From the NCBI RefSeq assembly GCF_040581485.1, contig NC_090128.1, positions 28,364,931-28,428,930 of the forward strand: a stretch of 64,000 bases of DNA, read 5' to 3'. Below the pieces are notes generated by a model, which was given only the letters and a program-made list of their open reading frames with translations, was not told where the DNA came from and ran no database searches. Positions 40,449 through 52,640 of this stretch are shown piece after piece (positions within the stretch are counted from its first letter, which is position 1; each line of letters begins with the position of its first letter). This stretch comes from Linepithema humile. Taxonomy: Eukaryota > Arthropoda > Insecta > Hymenoptera > Formicidae. The position numbers and the translations under genes were made by a program.

Positions 40449-42127
40449 CACAGTCATTCTGGGAACGATCATTTCCTTCAGCAGCAGATCCCAGACAATT
40501 ACTGCGCACGCCTGCTCCGTGACTAATAGAATGCGCTGATGTCACGCGCTGAAAAGCAAGTACGCGCTCTCGTACGCGGGTGTCGTGCAAATATCCGACG
40601 ATACGTCGCGACGGCGTCTGCGAAGTTTCGCCTCGAGTGCCAATAATGGAGAATTCAACGCGATGTAATTAGAATTGCTCGCACATTAGAAACGAATCAC
40701 ACGGAAAGCGCGTTCAATAAGGAAACGCGACGCGTCTTCCGAGATACGCGACGACATGCGTTGAGCGAGATAAACCCGCTGGTAATTCACAGATAAGGAA
40801 ATGCTATTTAGTACTTCTTGTCTCGCCGCTTGTTGATTCTACGAAAATTGCGATACGGTTATCATCGGAGTAACGAGAAGCGTGCATCGTCAATCGCCGT
40901 TCTATTAGCGAATTCGCGTGGGCAGAAAGCGCCTCGAGAGTAGAAAAGGACGCGAGGTCCGGTGATTGTTAATCACCGGACTAAATCAATCCACACCCCA
41001 ATTAATTGGCTAGTCGTTCGCATTTACGCGGTTCCAGCCGTGTCATCTTTGTTAATTTACACGCGATGGAGACGCAACGAGAATTTCCTCCAGCAGCGTT
41101 AATTGGACGGTAGAAACTGTTCATATCCGATTCTCATTTCCCCCAAAAAAACTGGTCCGAAGGTCGACTTCTCATTGATGTTGCCATGCAAAACAAATTC
41201 TCTATATTTACAAAAGAGTAAAAAAAAAAAAGCACGTATTGCACATTTCACAATATTTATTTTGGGAATTATAAACGCATCGTTTGGGAGATACATTATT
41301 TTACTCTAATTACACATTGTTTGTAAAAGTTGTTGTAATTATATTATATATAACTGTGTTATAATTATTCAATTATAATTAATTAAATGTGACAACTAAT
41401 TATACAAGAATAAAAGAATGCTAAATTAATTAATGTAGTTTTTTAATAAATAATAAAAAAAAACTTACGTCCTTGCGTGCGTACTACTATCGATCGGCCA
41501 AAGCATTGTTTGATACTGTTGTATGGCCGAATAATGATGGAATAAGGATGGGAAAATATTGACGCGTGAGATTTCGCTTGAATCAATATTTAACGTACAG
41601 TAACAAAATTTGGCAGCAGTATATTCTCGTGTGTTTACATCGGATCAGGGTCAATACAGCTTTCATCACGGACCGCTTATTGTCATTTCACATAGAACCG
41701 TATCATATATCAATACTTCGGAACTGGAACAACCAATATCATTTCGTTTTTCAGAATTAGAAGCAGATATTTCGTATACAGCATGTTTATCCTTCTACCT
41801 TGAAAGTATAAAAAAATATGGAAATTTCAATATCTTAATATCTTTATCATGTTATAAAAATATTTGCAATATCTTTGAAAAAACATCGATCTAATAACGG
41901 CTACACATTTAAAAAAACGCTCACTATTTTTGAAGTGCACGCTTTACTTTTTTGCCTTATTCCTTTTGTGGGAAGCGTTCTGTTATTGAGAGGCAATGCC
42001 TCACGTTCGGAGATCGCCATAGCCGTTCAAGAATATCTTTGTCCGCATTGCGCCAAAACTTAGAAACACTCGCTATCGCGCGACATTGCAAATTGCCTCG
42101 GCGTTCGATAATTATAGTAGACTTCAT
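40449..42127. other. Non-coding stretch
   Basis: No gene is supported. The first 600 bp are CpG-rich and the rest is AT-rich. Overlapping frames of 60-94 codons at 41566-42063 have low third-position GC and no recognisable content. Confidence 0.45.
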
Positions 42128-42155
42128 GTTCTCTCTTTTTCTGTTTCAGGTGAGT
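42128..42155 (+). promoter_or_regulatory. Candidate recursive splice (ratchet) site 1
   Basis: A pyrimidine-rich run from 42129 leads to TTTCAG and immediately GTGAGT, so a strong 3' splice site abuts a strong 5' splice site with nothing between (junction 42149|42150). This is the defining layout of a recursive splice site. An upstream exon first joins here, the GTGAGT is regenerated at the junction, and the next intron segment is then removed. It implies transcription on the plus strand through a long intron. A conventional acceptor with an exon starting GTGAGT is the alternative, but no coding-like frame follows. Confidence 0.6.
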
Positions 42156-45100
42156 ACCCCGCCATAAAGAGCTGCTATACACGCCGTCCAGATAATCGCG
42201 GTATGTACACTTGTGCGAATGTAACTATTGAACGCACCGCGCGCAGTCATTCTTTTCGGCCCGACATTTCACTTTATGCATTGCTTTCGAGAACCGCAAT
42301 CCGATACGCAAACCGAGAACCGATACGTTCTCCAGCACACAGAGCTCGGTGGAATTTCGATGAGTTCAGTAACTCATTGCAACATATGAGCCGTAAAGAT
42401 GCAGGAATATCATGAAGTTATGAAATTTCGAGAATGGTCGGAATGTAAGAGATAATTTCGTGCGATATCCCAGAAAATTATATCTAATGCGTTTCGATTT
42501 TTGCACGATTGTTAAGATAAATTCACGTCATTTGCCGAGCTCGTTAGTGCGACGACACAGAAATGGCGTAACAATCTTTTAAGACGAGATGAGGTAAATT
42601 ACGACCGGATTAATCTTCGTGATTAGGGGGGGGGGGGGATTTACATATCGAGGCCTGTGGGTAGTCCGCGATGGTCACGCGATATTGCACTTCAATGCGC
42701 CTGCCTGCATTCCGCGAGATCCCGGTGCTTTAAGGGGATAAAACGAAAGTGATCGGTGTGCTATATTTCAAAGTCGCTTTATCGGCGACGTCGTCCTTTA
42801 CGACGTCGTTATCGCTGGCGAGCTGCAAAAAGAGTGAGAGAGATAGTGGGACGCGCTTCATCTCTTTTTTAGAAATATGTGCCGAAAAGGGCTTGATTTG
42901 CGCCAAAAAGTCGCGCAACGTCGCGAATTACTCGGACAGAACTTGGGCGCGTCGTATGCAATCGTTACGGGCTCTTTCGAGCGCCAAAGTAGCGTGCAAG
43001 TACCATCAAGGAGGTCCTTTTCCGAGCACTTTCGGCCAAAAGCAATACCTTGCCTTGAAAGGGTGTCGGACGTGACGAGCAATTAATTTCAGACCCTTCG
43101 AACTTTCAGCCAAGAGTTTGTGGGAAAGTTTGCTACATGTGTCGAGTCGTCGATACTTTCGGGTCTTTCTTAATGAGCTCTTGAATACCAAAGAGGTTGG
43201 AACAAGGATATGTTACTCCTCGTTGGTGCTTACTGTCGAGAGCTCGCGGGAATTGAAGTGCTGGGAATGTAGCGTAAATTTGAGGGGGGAAAAAAATCGA
43301 ATAACAAAACCTGTTATCGACACAATCAATAGTCTGACTTGAAATGGCGCCATTGACGAATGTGTCGATAAATATTGATTTTAAATCAAGAGTGTCGCTG
43401 CTACCTGTCGACTGCACTAGTGAGCAGCTATAAATACGATTGATGTCAAACTATTTTATTTTTGTGATTAGTAAAGATTAATTATTCACACGTTTTTAGC
43501 TCGATTGATTATCACAGGTTATCAAAGTTCGTTAAATATCTATTTTAATATCTTTTTTTTGGCAAACCGTGCTTTGCTAAAACAAGTTTGATTAGTAATA
43601 CAGTTTAACTAGTAAACATGAATTCTCTTGTGTTCACAGTTCAATGAATTCTTTGATAACGCGCTCGCTCACAGTTTCCACGTAACGAAAACCAGCGCAT
43701 GTTTTTACGCGTTAAAATTGATGACATTTGCAATAGCAGGTAGAGATTAAGACACTCTTATCGCAAATGACGCGCGCAATTCGTCCGAGTAGATTTTTCT
43801 TTCGTTTTGACGCGCAAAGTAATGTGCACTGCAGTTTTTTGCAATATAATCCGCATCAAGATTAGCTTAATTTTATGATATATTATAAACGAATTTTATA
43901 TCTGTCTCGCGCATCCGAAACTTTTTTATTAGTTTCGATTATTTTGCTGGGATAATCTTGTGAATTCTTATAAAATGACGTAAAGTCAAGTTATAATGTT
44001 TGAAGATTGCAGTTTCCTTGCTTGATCGATGCACAATTTTCTCCTCGCTATTTTATACGTGCGTCCGTTTGATTGACGCAGTCGGATGTAACGATTGGCA
44101 TTCTGATTGGCGTCTATCGGAGAACCGACTCTGCAGATTCCCTTCAGATGTAGACGCTATCGACATTCGGATAGAGAAGACCGCAATATTCCATCTGTTT
44201 TCGCAGTGAAGCTTCTCTCCCGACTTCGGCGCGAAAAAATTTGAATGGGACAATACGGCGGATTTAGTGGCTTTACGAAACAATACCGCTTGACGTGAAT
44301 GCGCTCCGCGAGGATGTTACATTTCATTAAGTCGTTCGGTGTATTATTCGCGAAAATATATTTGCCTTCGTGCATTTTGGGAAGCTTTATAAAGTTGCCA
44401 CCGCGAGAAAGTTCACACAATGCCACCTTTAGTAAAATACTTTCGTACTCGCGCGATTTTCGTGCATCTGCATACGCGGTGTACAGCCTTTTCATGCAAA
44501 GGTGTCTATTAACTGCAGCCATAGAAGTTGCTTCACCGTGAAAAAAAGACAATTCTTTTTTGCCGTATGTTACAGTGAAATGTATTTTCCGAGTATTTGT
44601 ATTCTCTTGTTCATTTTGTAGTCGCTAAAAATTATCGATTGAATTATATAATATTTATTTTTAATAAAACACGCGTTTTAAATGAAATACTTTTATCAAT
44701 TTTTAATTTACTTTTTCTTTGTGAATTTTTACTGTGCAAATCATAATTTAATTTTGGTAATTTAGAAGCTCTCATTTGAATATTAACGTTTGACCGAGAT
44801 GTAACGCTCTTAGCTTATTGAGAATTTTATTGTGGAGTTAGCGACGCGACGAATATATCGCCAAACAATCGATTGATTACTCGGCATCGTGTTAACGACG
44901 TCAAGACTAGAGCTAAATAAACGCGTTCGGATAAAGGGATCCGGGATCAGTGATTCAGGACAATCCGTTCGATCCGTTTACACCGCAGCTTTCGATTCAG
45001 CGCTGACGGGTTTCGGTGATATTATGTCCTCGTTTGTGATTCACGAATTCTACGGGTGGACCGACAATGGCGGGATTAAGATGCACAAACGAATCGCTTT

Positions 45101-46324
45101 CATTCGACGAGGTACGACTACGTTTCGCCCATCCCTCCCGGGCCACCCCGCCCGCCCACGATCATCCCTCTTTCCACGCGACTGAAATAGCGATCGGGAT
45201 AACGTACTTAGAGAATAACCGAGAAGGAGCATTTCATTGCGATTATTGCCGTATCAACTAGAAATTACTTACCGAAACGATTAGATTCGATATATTGACT
45301 GTATGGGATGGAATTTAAATTTGTGGTACGATTCTGCTGTATATGTTATTTGAGATCTAGTTACTTCTAGCAACAATAGAAGGTCGGAATGCTTTTTACC
45401 GTAACGTTATTTCGAGCTGGATTATCCGAAAGAGATAATCAATGAAATTTTGTTACAAACTGATAAGAATTCTGAGATTTAATTTGTCACAGTGGAAAAC
45501 TTTGATTTAATTCACACGTCTGCTGTCTAAAAATGTCATTTGCGGCGTTCATTTTTCCATTGTCTGACGAGGAACAACGGGAAAAATTCCAATTTTGTCA
45601 GGAAGACAAGTCCGAATAGGCAAAAATATTCCGGCGTTTTCTATTTCCAGGAAGTGATGCGTGGCGATAACAACTCTTTTTCAAGAACAAAAGAACTGCC
45701 CTAGATGTAAGGGTTGCAATCACGAACGTATCGAAAAAATATCTCTTCGCGAAAATCCGCATTTACTACGTGAGATTTCTCCCGTTCTTTTCTCTCCGAT
45801 AAATTTCCTTGATTGAAAATTAAAATGCATTTTATTGAAGAATCGATACTTCCGTTTCTATTAATATTATTTCTATAAAATACTCTTCTTGAACGCGGAA
45901 CAATGTTTTTAATTAACGGTTGAAATTAATTTTTGTACAAATAACAATGTGTTTTCTTGTTCTCGTAGTAACTCGCGGCCATTATAATTGAGTTCTCGCT
46001 CTGTTTTCTGCTAAATTTACGTCCGTTACGCTTGTCGACGCGCTGGCAGCGGGTCACCATTGCAATCCTGTTCATTGTAAGAACGAGACGAAAATGCAAT
46101 TGAAAAAGTTGTGCATTTTCAAATGCAATGTGCATTTCCCGAGTGAAAAGAATGAAATATCCGTAACAATATATGTCATATATTAATCACTCTATAAAAA
46201 TTTGAAATTTGAACGATACAATGAATAACACAAATTTGAGAATTTTTTTATTTGACAATTTTTAACAATTTTTTTATTATTCGAACTACTGTTACATAAG
46301 TTTAACTCTTTTGCTACAAAAACC
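42156..46324. other. Non-coding stretch after ratchet site 1
   Basis: No supportable gene. A run of 13 G residues lies at 42626-42638. A hairpin lies at 42786-42808. The frame at 45067, which reaches a GAG|GTACGA donor near 45109, has only 14 codons of modest bias and was not called. Confidence 0.45.
42786..42808. repeat. 9-bp hairpin with GACGTC cores
   Basis: CGACGTCGT (42786-42794) and ACGACGTCG (42800-42808) are exact reverse complements with a 5-nt loop. Each arm itself contains the palindrome GACGTC, the core shared by CREB/ATF-type sites. No function can be assigned. Confidence 0.55.
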
Positions 46325-46412
46325 GGATATACATCCTCTCTTTAAAAGTAGATGTCTGCGTACAAAGGCTGGATATATCTGTTTTCTAAAGATGACACTC
46401 TCACGTACGAAG
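46325..46412. repeat. Diverged tandem duplication, about 46-bp period
   Basis: Two adjacent units each begin GGATATA or GGATAT and end CGTACAAAG or CGTACGAAG, with a shared middle around TTTAAAAGTAGATG versus TCTAAAGATGACA. They lie about 50 bp left of the foldback element and may belong to the same repeat. Confidence 0.4.
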
Positions 46413-46459
46413 TACATATATAAATTCAATTATAAACTACAGTTTTTGACCCTTATTTT

Positions 46460-46744
46460 AAGTTAAGATTGTCAAGAACGTTTTAAGCAATGTACGAAAT
46501 GAAACCTTTATTTATTATTTATTATTATTTATTATTTCTTTTTTATTTACCTCTAAATCGCTTTAGGCAATTTCAAGATTGCTTAAATTGTTTTCAGGCA
46601 AAGTCCGAAATAAAGTTTCACTTCGGACATTGCCTGCTAAATCGCTTTAGGCAATCTTAAGGTTGCCTAAATTATTTTCGGGTAAAGTCCGAAATAAAGT
46701 TTCATTTCGGTCATTGCCTAAAACGCTCTTGACAATATTAACTT
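46460..46744. mobile_element. Composite foldback element with inverted ends and nested tandem hairpins
   Basis: The left arm (46460-46513) and right arm (46692-46744) are inverted copies of about 53 bp, with roughly five mismatches and a one-base gap. Inside lie two direct copies of an 84-bp unit starting CGCTTTAGGCAA at 46559 and 46643. The first contains an imperfect hairpin whose arms include CAGGCAA-A-GTCCGAA and TTCGGAC-A-TTGCCTG. The second contains AGGCAA...TTGCCT, and the right arm is the 3' part of the second unit. A TTTATTATTT-rich spacer (46514-46558) separates the left arm from the units. There is no ORF. This is the architecture of a foldback or MITE-type repeat; target duplications are not clear, so the true ends may lie slightly outside. 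Confidence 0.6.
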
Positions 46745-47994
46745 TATCCAGGCAATCTTAGGATCTTAGGATCCTTCGGGCTTTAACGATAACTATGTAC
46801 TAGAATATATACTAGATATATACTATATATATACTAGAAGCACTAATTTGATAGTTTTAAAATTTATACGATTATACATATTGGGACTCTGTTCTTTGGC
46901 GAGTCGTGTCGTACACCTTTTTGTGGCTCAGAAACACTCGATAATCCCATCGAGATGGTCTGCCGAAACAGAACACCACAATGGTGGAACAAAAGAAGCT
47001 GCAGCATTGACGTTTTATCTCGATCGAATAAAAATGTCCAAGTCTCTCGATACACTTGACATAAATCTCAAGCGTGATAAAAGGGTCGCGGTAACGAGCG
47101 ATACGGTCGATTGTTAATGCCGCGCACGAGTCGCGCCATGGAGTTTGCGAGGAAATATTCCAGCGAATTTTTCATCCCACTTCTGGCGAATGGAAACTTA
47201 TAGATGGAGATAGCTCGGATATTTGATCCGCAGTGATAACCTACGATTGTTTTCATTGTGTCGACGTAATCAATTGTGTCAGCAACTAAATCTACAATGT
47301 TTTTAAAAAATACAATTTTAAGGAAATGAGGGAAACAATTTCTTGCGGTTATTTTATTTTATTCTATTTTTTTACATGAAGTTAAAAACTATGTAAATTA
47401 ATGGAAGTTGTTATAATACAACGTTTTTAATCATTTCGTATTCCTCTATTATGTACAGGACACGCTGGTTATCTTTATGCCTCAGACAAATACAAATTTC
47501 TCAAGCATCATCCTATATGAAAAATTCTCCACCACAAGATATCACATTGTTACCAGGAAAGTACTACCGATATTGCGCTTGTTCCAGTTCAAGTTTTTGA
47601 ATAATTCCTCCCCCGTGTGTTGAATATGTGTGTCGATATTTTGCAGGGATCGTCGTGTTTACCATATCTGCGGTGAAGCTCGCTTAAATTTCCGCGAATT
47701 TCAATTCTGATTAACGACTCTTCTTCTCCGAATACGATTGCAGTCTGCAGATCATGCTATTAATCGTCTCGGACAGGCCAGACTTGAGAAGTAATTCGGA
47801 TATTTGATCGCTTTTTTGCCATTTCTACGCACGCACGCTGTAATTTTGTTAACGTACCGCGGACGAATAAATTGTCCATCCTACAAATCGCCTCACCTTA
47901 GCAAAGAAGAATCTTCTCTCCGCAGGAAAGCTCATATATCGCGCTACCTCAGCTGGCGCGAGGAATCGTTTATTATTTACGCAGTCGGGGAGAA

Positions 47995-47998
<4 letters not shown>
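46745..47998. other. Non-coding stretch with TATATACTAGA repeats
   Basis: Positions 46799-46838 are short near-tandem copies of TATATACTAGA. The remainder holds no supportable gene. A long frame at 47804-48184 exists only because the TG microsatellite keeps it open. Confidence 0.5.

Positions 47999-48063
<65 letters not shown>
47999..48063. repeat. (TG)n microsatellite, about 32 units
   Basis: A 65-bp TG dinucleotide run is interrupted once, by C at 48037. It is likely length-polymorphic. It lies in non-coding DNA. Confidence 0.95.
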
Positions 48064-49028
48064 CCTACTTCAGCGCGACAGTAGCTGCAATAACGCAGCA
48101 TCCAGACAAGTCCTATTTGGCCATTTCCTTCCACATCACTCTTCATCTTTTTCCTCCGCTCGTGTCATGAGAGATGTCAATTAACCGAGATCCCTTTGTG
48201 TTGGGGAAGGAAAAATAACGGAAGAATTTCGCCGCGGTTACTTTTTTATCTTGGACCGAAGTTTGAACGACACCTTACGTGATGTTTAACCCGTTGATTT
48301 TTAAGTGTCTCGTGCAATCAATCTCAATTTATCCAACGCGACGGGACGTTCGTGCTGGAATTCTCGGACGTTTCGCCGGCAAATACGAGATCACGCGTTC
48401 ACTTTTGCGACTGAAAAGTATATGAGAATCGAATTTCCTTGACTCGGAGAATCAACTTGCACACAAGTTGATCCATCGATCTTTTAAGTGTAACTCCGTG
48501 TCCCGGAGAGGAATCAAACGCTCTCGACAAAGACTCTCGGACTTCTTGGTATCCATAATTCAAGTCGAAAGAGATGTACTACTACTACTACTACTACTAA
48601 ACTTTTTCGAAAGTGTTGTCGTATTGAGAACAGTGCTTTCAGGAAACGATAGCGACTCAAAATAAAAAAAAAGGGGGGAGGCAATTTGAAACCGATTAGG
48701 TGATTTGATAGAATATTAAATATAAAATATTGCACACAATAATTCGATTGAGAAAAGCATGTAGAAATATAAAAAATAACAAATTTTTTTCAATTCCGTT
48801 TTTCCTTCGCCGTTTTCATGTCCAAGAATTGGCGGATGGAATTCCAGTTTCGAATGAGATGCGAGCCAATACGTGCGTAGCTGCATAATAGCTGAGAGTC
48901 CGATATTAGTCGATTCGCACGACTGCAAAAGCAACAGTGCGTGTCGCCCTTCGGCAGCCGTGCGAAAGACCGTGTGTGAGCACGGCAAACAGGACACAGA
49001 GGGGAACCTGCTCCTGCGGAAGCTCGAT
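48064..49028. other. Non-coding stretch with a trinucleotide repeat
   Basis: A (TAC) repeat of nearly 8 units is at 48577-48599. No clear gene is present, though the frame running from about 48873 into 49050 has moderate codon bias at its 3' end and may be an exon rather than intron. Confidence 0.4.
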
Positions 49029-49050
49029 ATGGCGGGAATTAGCGAGCGAG
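49029..49050 (+). CDS. Very short possible first exon (7 codons plus 1 base)
   Basis: ATG in a good context (G at -3 and +4) begins MAGISER and reaches a donor, GCGAG|GTGATG, leaving phase 1. The same frame is open upstream to 48873 with codon bias in its last 30 codons (KTVCEHGKQDTEGN...). The block could therefore be a longer exon entered by an acceptor. Without splicing it stops at 49066-49068. It is too short for confidence. Confidence 0.2.
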
Positions 49051-51649
49051 GTGATGCGAGGGTGTGGTGACGTGAGTGGACAAAGTGGACATAGCGCTGT
49101 TCAATTGATTTCCATTTAGTGAAGAATGTGATTTAAGCGGCGGCCGGTGGAATTTGGCGAAACTGACGGGCGGGGAAACGCGTGTTTTTAATTCGTTTAA
49201 TCGCGGAGAAGAGTGCCAGCAAAAGGGTGAGGGTTATTTCGGTGCGTGTAAGAACGCGCGTGTTGAAAGATTGGAGCGATGAGAGCAACATGTGTACACA
49301 AAAGGAACGGCGACATTATTAATAATTTTCCTTCTCGGATAATAGTATTTTCATCGCGACATAATGACATCGGAAAAGACATGATTGTCGTAAAGGAAAG
49401 TTTGCAAAAGCGAAGTGGGACGAGAAACACGAAAGCACTTTAAGTGCCGCAAAGTGCTCCTTGTTTTCCCCGTTTTCTCATTTCGCACTCTCTCATGACG
49501 ATAACGAGAAATTTGAGAGAAATCGCATTTCCCACCGATAGATATTTCCCCAGCGTTGAAATTAATCTCCGATAATTAACTTACTTCACTCCCGAGCACT
49601 CGTCTCGATGATCACGGGACATCGATAAGACTAATCGCTCTCTTCGATTCTCTGAACTTCTCACGAGGATCGAAACTCGACGACTAATTTCTTGACGATT
49701 GATGATCATATCGCATTACTGCTTTTCGGAGCTGTTCGTGGATATGAAACTTTTCCAATTAAATAATATTTCGAGCAGCGAACGACGCAAGGATAACTTC
49801 CACGCCCTACATTACGATGTTAATCTTTTTCTTTTTTTTTTTTTTTAAGTTTGCAAAATTTTTTTGGCATGCTATTGGAACGTTAATCATTCAAACGTTA
49901 AAGCATATCTATCACTACATTTTTTTTTTACAGAAGATAGTGCATTATTTTTATATTTTGTATTTATTTTATTTTTGTACTCGTAGAAAATATCCAACGT
50001 ATTAGCGAAAGGTTTAACGCAAATATATCACGATGCATTTTACAGGAAAAACTTCGGAAAAGCTTTTTGTTAAAAGTAAGCGCGAATAAAGTTTTGTTTC
50101 TATAAAACGTAATTGTTTCATATGTATTATAATTCTGATAAGTATTAAAACAATAACAGCACTTTATTAAATTATATTGCAAGAACGTTACGAGTTTTGT
50201 CACATTTAACGCACAGTCAGCAATATTATTCTCGCTTCACGGAAATATTTAACAGACCTTCCCGGTTTATCCGTTTATAAGTGTTTGGAATAAAACTAAC
50301 TGCCTTGAATATGGATCATCACCGGGTTATTTCCGGTTTGGGATATAATTTTCCGGGTCGAGGCAGAAGGCTCGAGAGTAAAGTCGTGTAGCCGGAGCCA
50401 CTCTAGGGAGTCCTCCTCCGAGAGATTGGTAGCAAAACGGGGGAAGAGTAACGACGGCGGCAGTGGACACCGCGCCGTGCCGTCGGGATATTTCTTGTGC
50501 GGAAACATGGAAACGCCGGCTACACACGGCGAGGGATTCCGATTAGTCTAGTTTCTCGAATTGGCCGCCTTCCCATCTAGCCAGACGCGCCCGGAATTTC
50601 GGAGGGACACGTACGCAAGACCGAGTCACGTCGTTCACGTCAACAATGTGGACGAATTTGAGGTTGACGTGCGAAATCGGTGATCATGGCAAAGTTTTGA
50701 TACCGTATAGATTCGAAATTCTAAAAACTGCAGACATAAAAAAAAAACCGATACAAACGTTGCGGAACGTTTATAAAACGAGTTGATTTTTCAAAGCTTT
50801 TTCATCCGTCGAAATATTCCGAAAGAATATTATTTTGAAATAACGTCAATTTCAAGCGTTATTTTTTTGACTTTTGCGATGCTTTGTTTAGAATGATTTT
50901 GCACAATTTTCCATTTATTGTTCTGCAAGAAGGATCTATTTGTTAATCGGTTTTTAGTGTGATATGCCATTTTCTTGAAGTCGCGTCACGTTTTACGTAT
51001 CATAAAACAAAAGGCCGCCCGTAATCCTTCCGTTCTACGAGGCTATACTCGCGTGACCATTCTCCGCTAGGTATCGTAAAACCGGGAGCAACGATTTAAC
51101 GGTGAATTTTATCGCGACGAGGTGCTCACCGATAGAAATAACGCGATTTTACTCCCAGACGACTTTTCGAAAAGAAAACGTGTTTCTGTAAATTCACACC
51201 GCGATATTTGCTACAATCTTGTGAGGAAGACGTCAAACGTAGGGGAGCGCGACATGTGGCTACGACGTCTTCAAGGTTATCGATCTCGGAGGATCACGTC
51301 GCGGACCGAGAAGAGAGAGAGCAGGTCGACCATGAGAATTGCCAACCACCAAACCACCCTAAATCTTTACTCTGGGGAGCGTCGAGGCTCTTGAGAATCC
51401 CTCTCGTTTTGTGACTGATGTGTCCCATGTAATGCCTTTCCATTTCGAAGCTATTTTCGTACGAATTCAAGTTTCGCACACTCACCATGATTTCACAAAT
51501 CCAACAAAGGATTAAGTTGGTGAAATCATTTGAATGTTAAAAGCCCCCGATCAGTTCGGAGCTGTCGAATGATTTCATCCAGGTCACCTGGTTCTCCATC
51601 GAGTCGCGATAACCGTTAGCGCGATACAAAACGCTATTTCACGCGGAAA
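49051..51649. other. Non-coding stretch
   Basis: No gene is supported. A T-rich tract at 49826-49846 and several AT-rich runs are present. GC-richer frames at 50296-50527 and 51122-51414 overlap on both strands without bias. Confidence 0.45.
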
Positions 51650-52640
51650 CGCTCGCTGACGCGGCGGAAAACTCTCGAGCGGCAAAATAATAAATCAAGC
51701 CTACGCTCGATCGGCGGCGGCGCGTAAGGGCTAGGAGCAGGGCGAGGGGGATTATGACCAAACGGCGGAAGGAAAAAGAGAGGTCGAAGATCACGGCGGT
51801 ATTAGGCGGCGCAGCGAAACGGAGGTGGCGAACGCGCGCCACTCCGCGAGATCGAGGGTTGACCATTTCGGGAGAGGGTTGGCAGGTGGTGGCGGCTGAT
51901 CGATGCAACAGCAGCGCCACCAGCCACGTCGTTCAGCGCCGGAGACGGCGGAGGACGGCCACCACCGCCGGCATTTCCTCCCCATTTCTCCTCTGCCACC
52001 GCTATCGCGCGACTTCTCTCGCTTCCCGCCTTATCTCTCGGTCGCTCCTCCGGTCTCTCCTCGTCTCCCTTCCCTCCTCCTTCCCCCTTATCTTTCCCTT
52101 CCTTTGTCTTCTCTGGCCGAATCCCTTCCTTATACGGTATATCGCGTACGCACTAACTAAAATATCGCCCTTCTCGCGATCTATCCTTCCGGTACTCACC
52201 CCCCTCCCCTTTACTTCTACACCCACCGCACTCTCGACCGATTCTACCCTCCGACTCTTCCCTCCCGGATCCTCGCAGCGGTGTACTACGCACGTACTAA
52301 CCGAGCGGCGCACGTCGGACCTCCGCGAGAGTCGGCGCGACCCTCTCCGTGCGCGCCACCCTCCAGACGGGGTAGCACTTCGCGCTGCTCTCTCGGCTAT
52401 CTCGGCAGGCTCAGTTCTCGCCTGGAGACCGTCCGGTGCGCAGGTGATCCGGGGCGATAACATCCTGCACCCGGGTTCGCGATGACGGGTCGACCTGTCA
52501 CGAGGCGAACGCGAGACTCGTGCGTTCGCGACGAGGTGCTCGCCGTGCTTCTCGTGCCGCAAAGGCTCTCCCTCCGCACTCTCGTTTCACTCCGCTTCTA
52601 GTGCGATCCGTTGCGGCTGGCTCTCGTTCTAATGCGGAAG
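51650..52640 (+). promoter_or_regulatory. CpG-rich, pyrimidine-rich island; promoter/5'UTR candidate
   Basis: About 1 kb of GC- and CpG-rich DNA stands out sharply from AT-rich flanks. The plus strand is strongly pyrimidine-rich at 52010-52290, a frequent feature of 5' UTRs and promoters. An initiator-like TCAGTT is at 52411. The island holds a 243-codon ATG frame (51754-52485) and a long opposite-strand frame (52002-52562). Both are dominated by Arg, Ser, Leu and Pro as expected from composition, and neither has motifs. A CAG|GTGATC donor-like site lies at 52443|52444. I read this as regulatory or untranslated, with an outside chance that one frame is translated. Confidence 0.4.

Noticed and set aside
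47804..48184. 126-codon frame with a Val-Cys repeat
   Set aside because: The repeat is just the TG microsatellite translated, and the flanking codons have no bias.
51754..52485. 243-codon ATG frame, the longest after the transposase
   Set aside because: It lies in a pyrimidine-rich CpG island where stops are rare. Residues are mostly Arg, Ser, Leu and Pro, no motif is present, and the opposite strand is equally open, so promoter or 5' UTR is the better reading.
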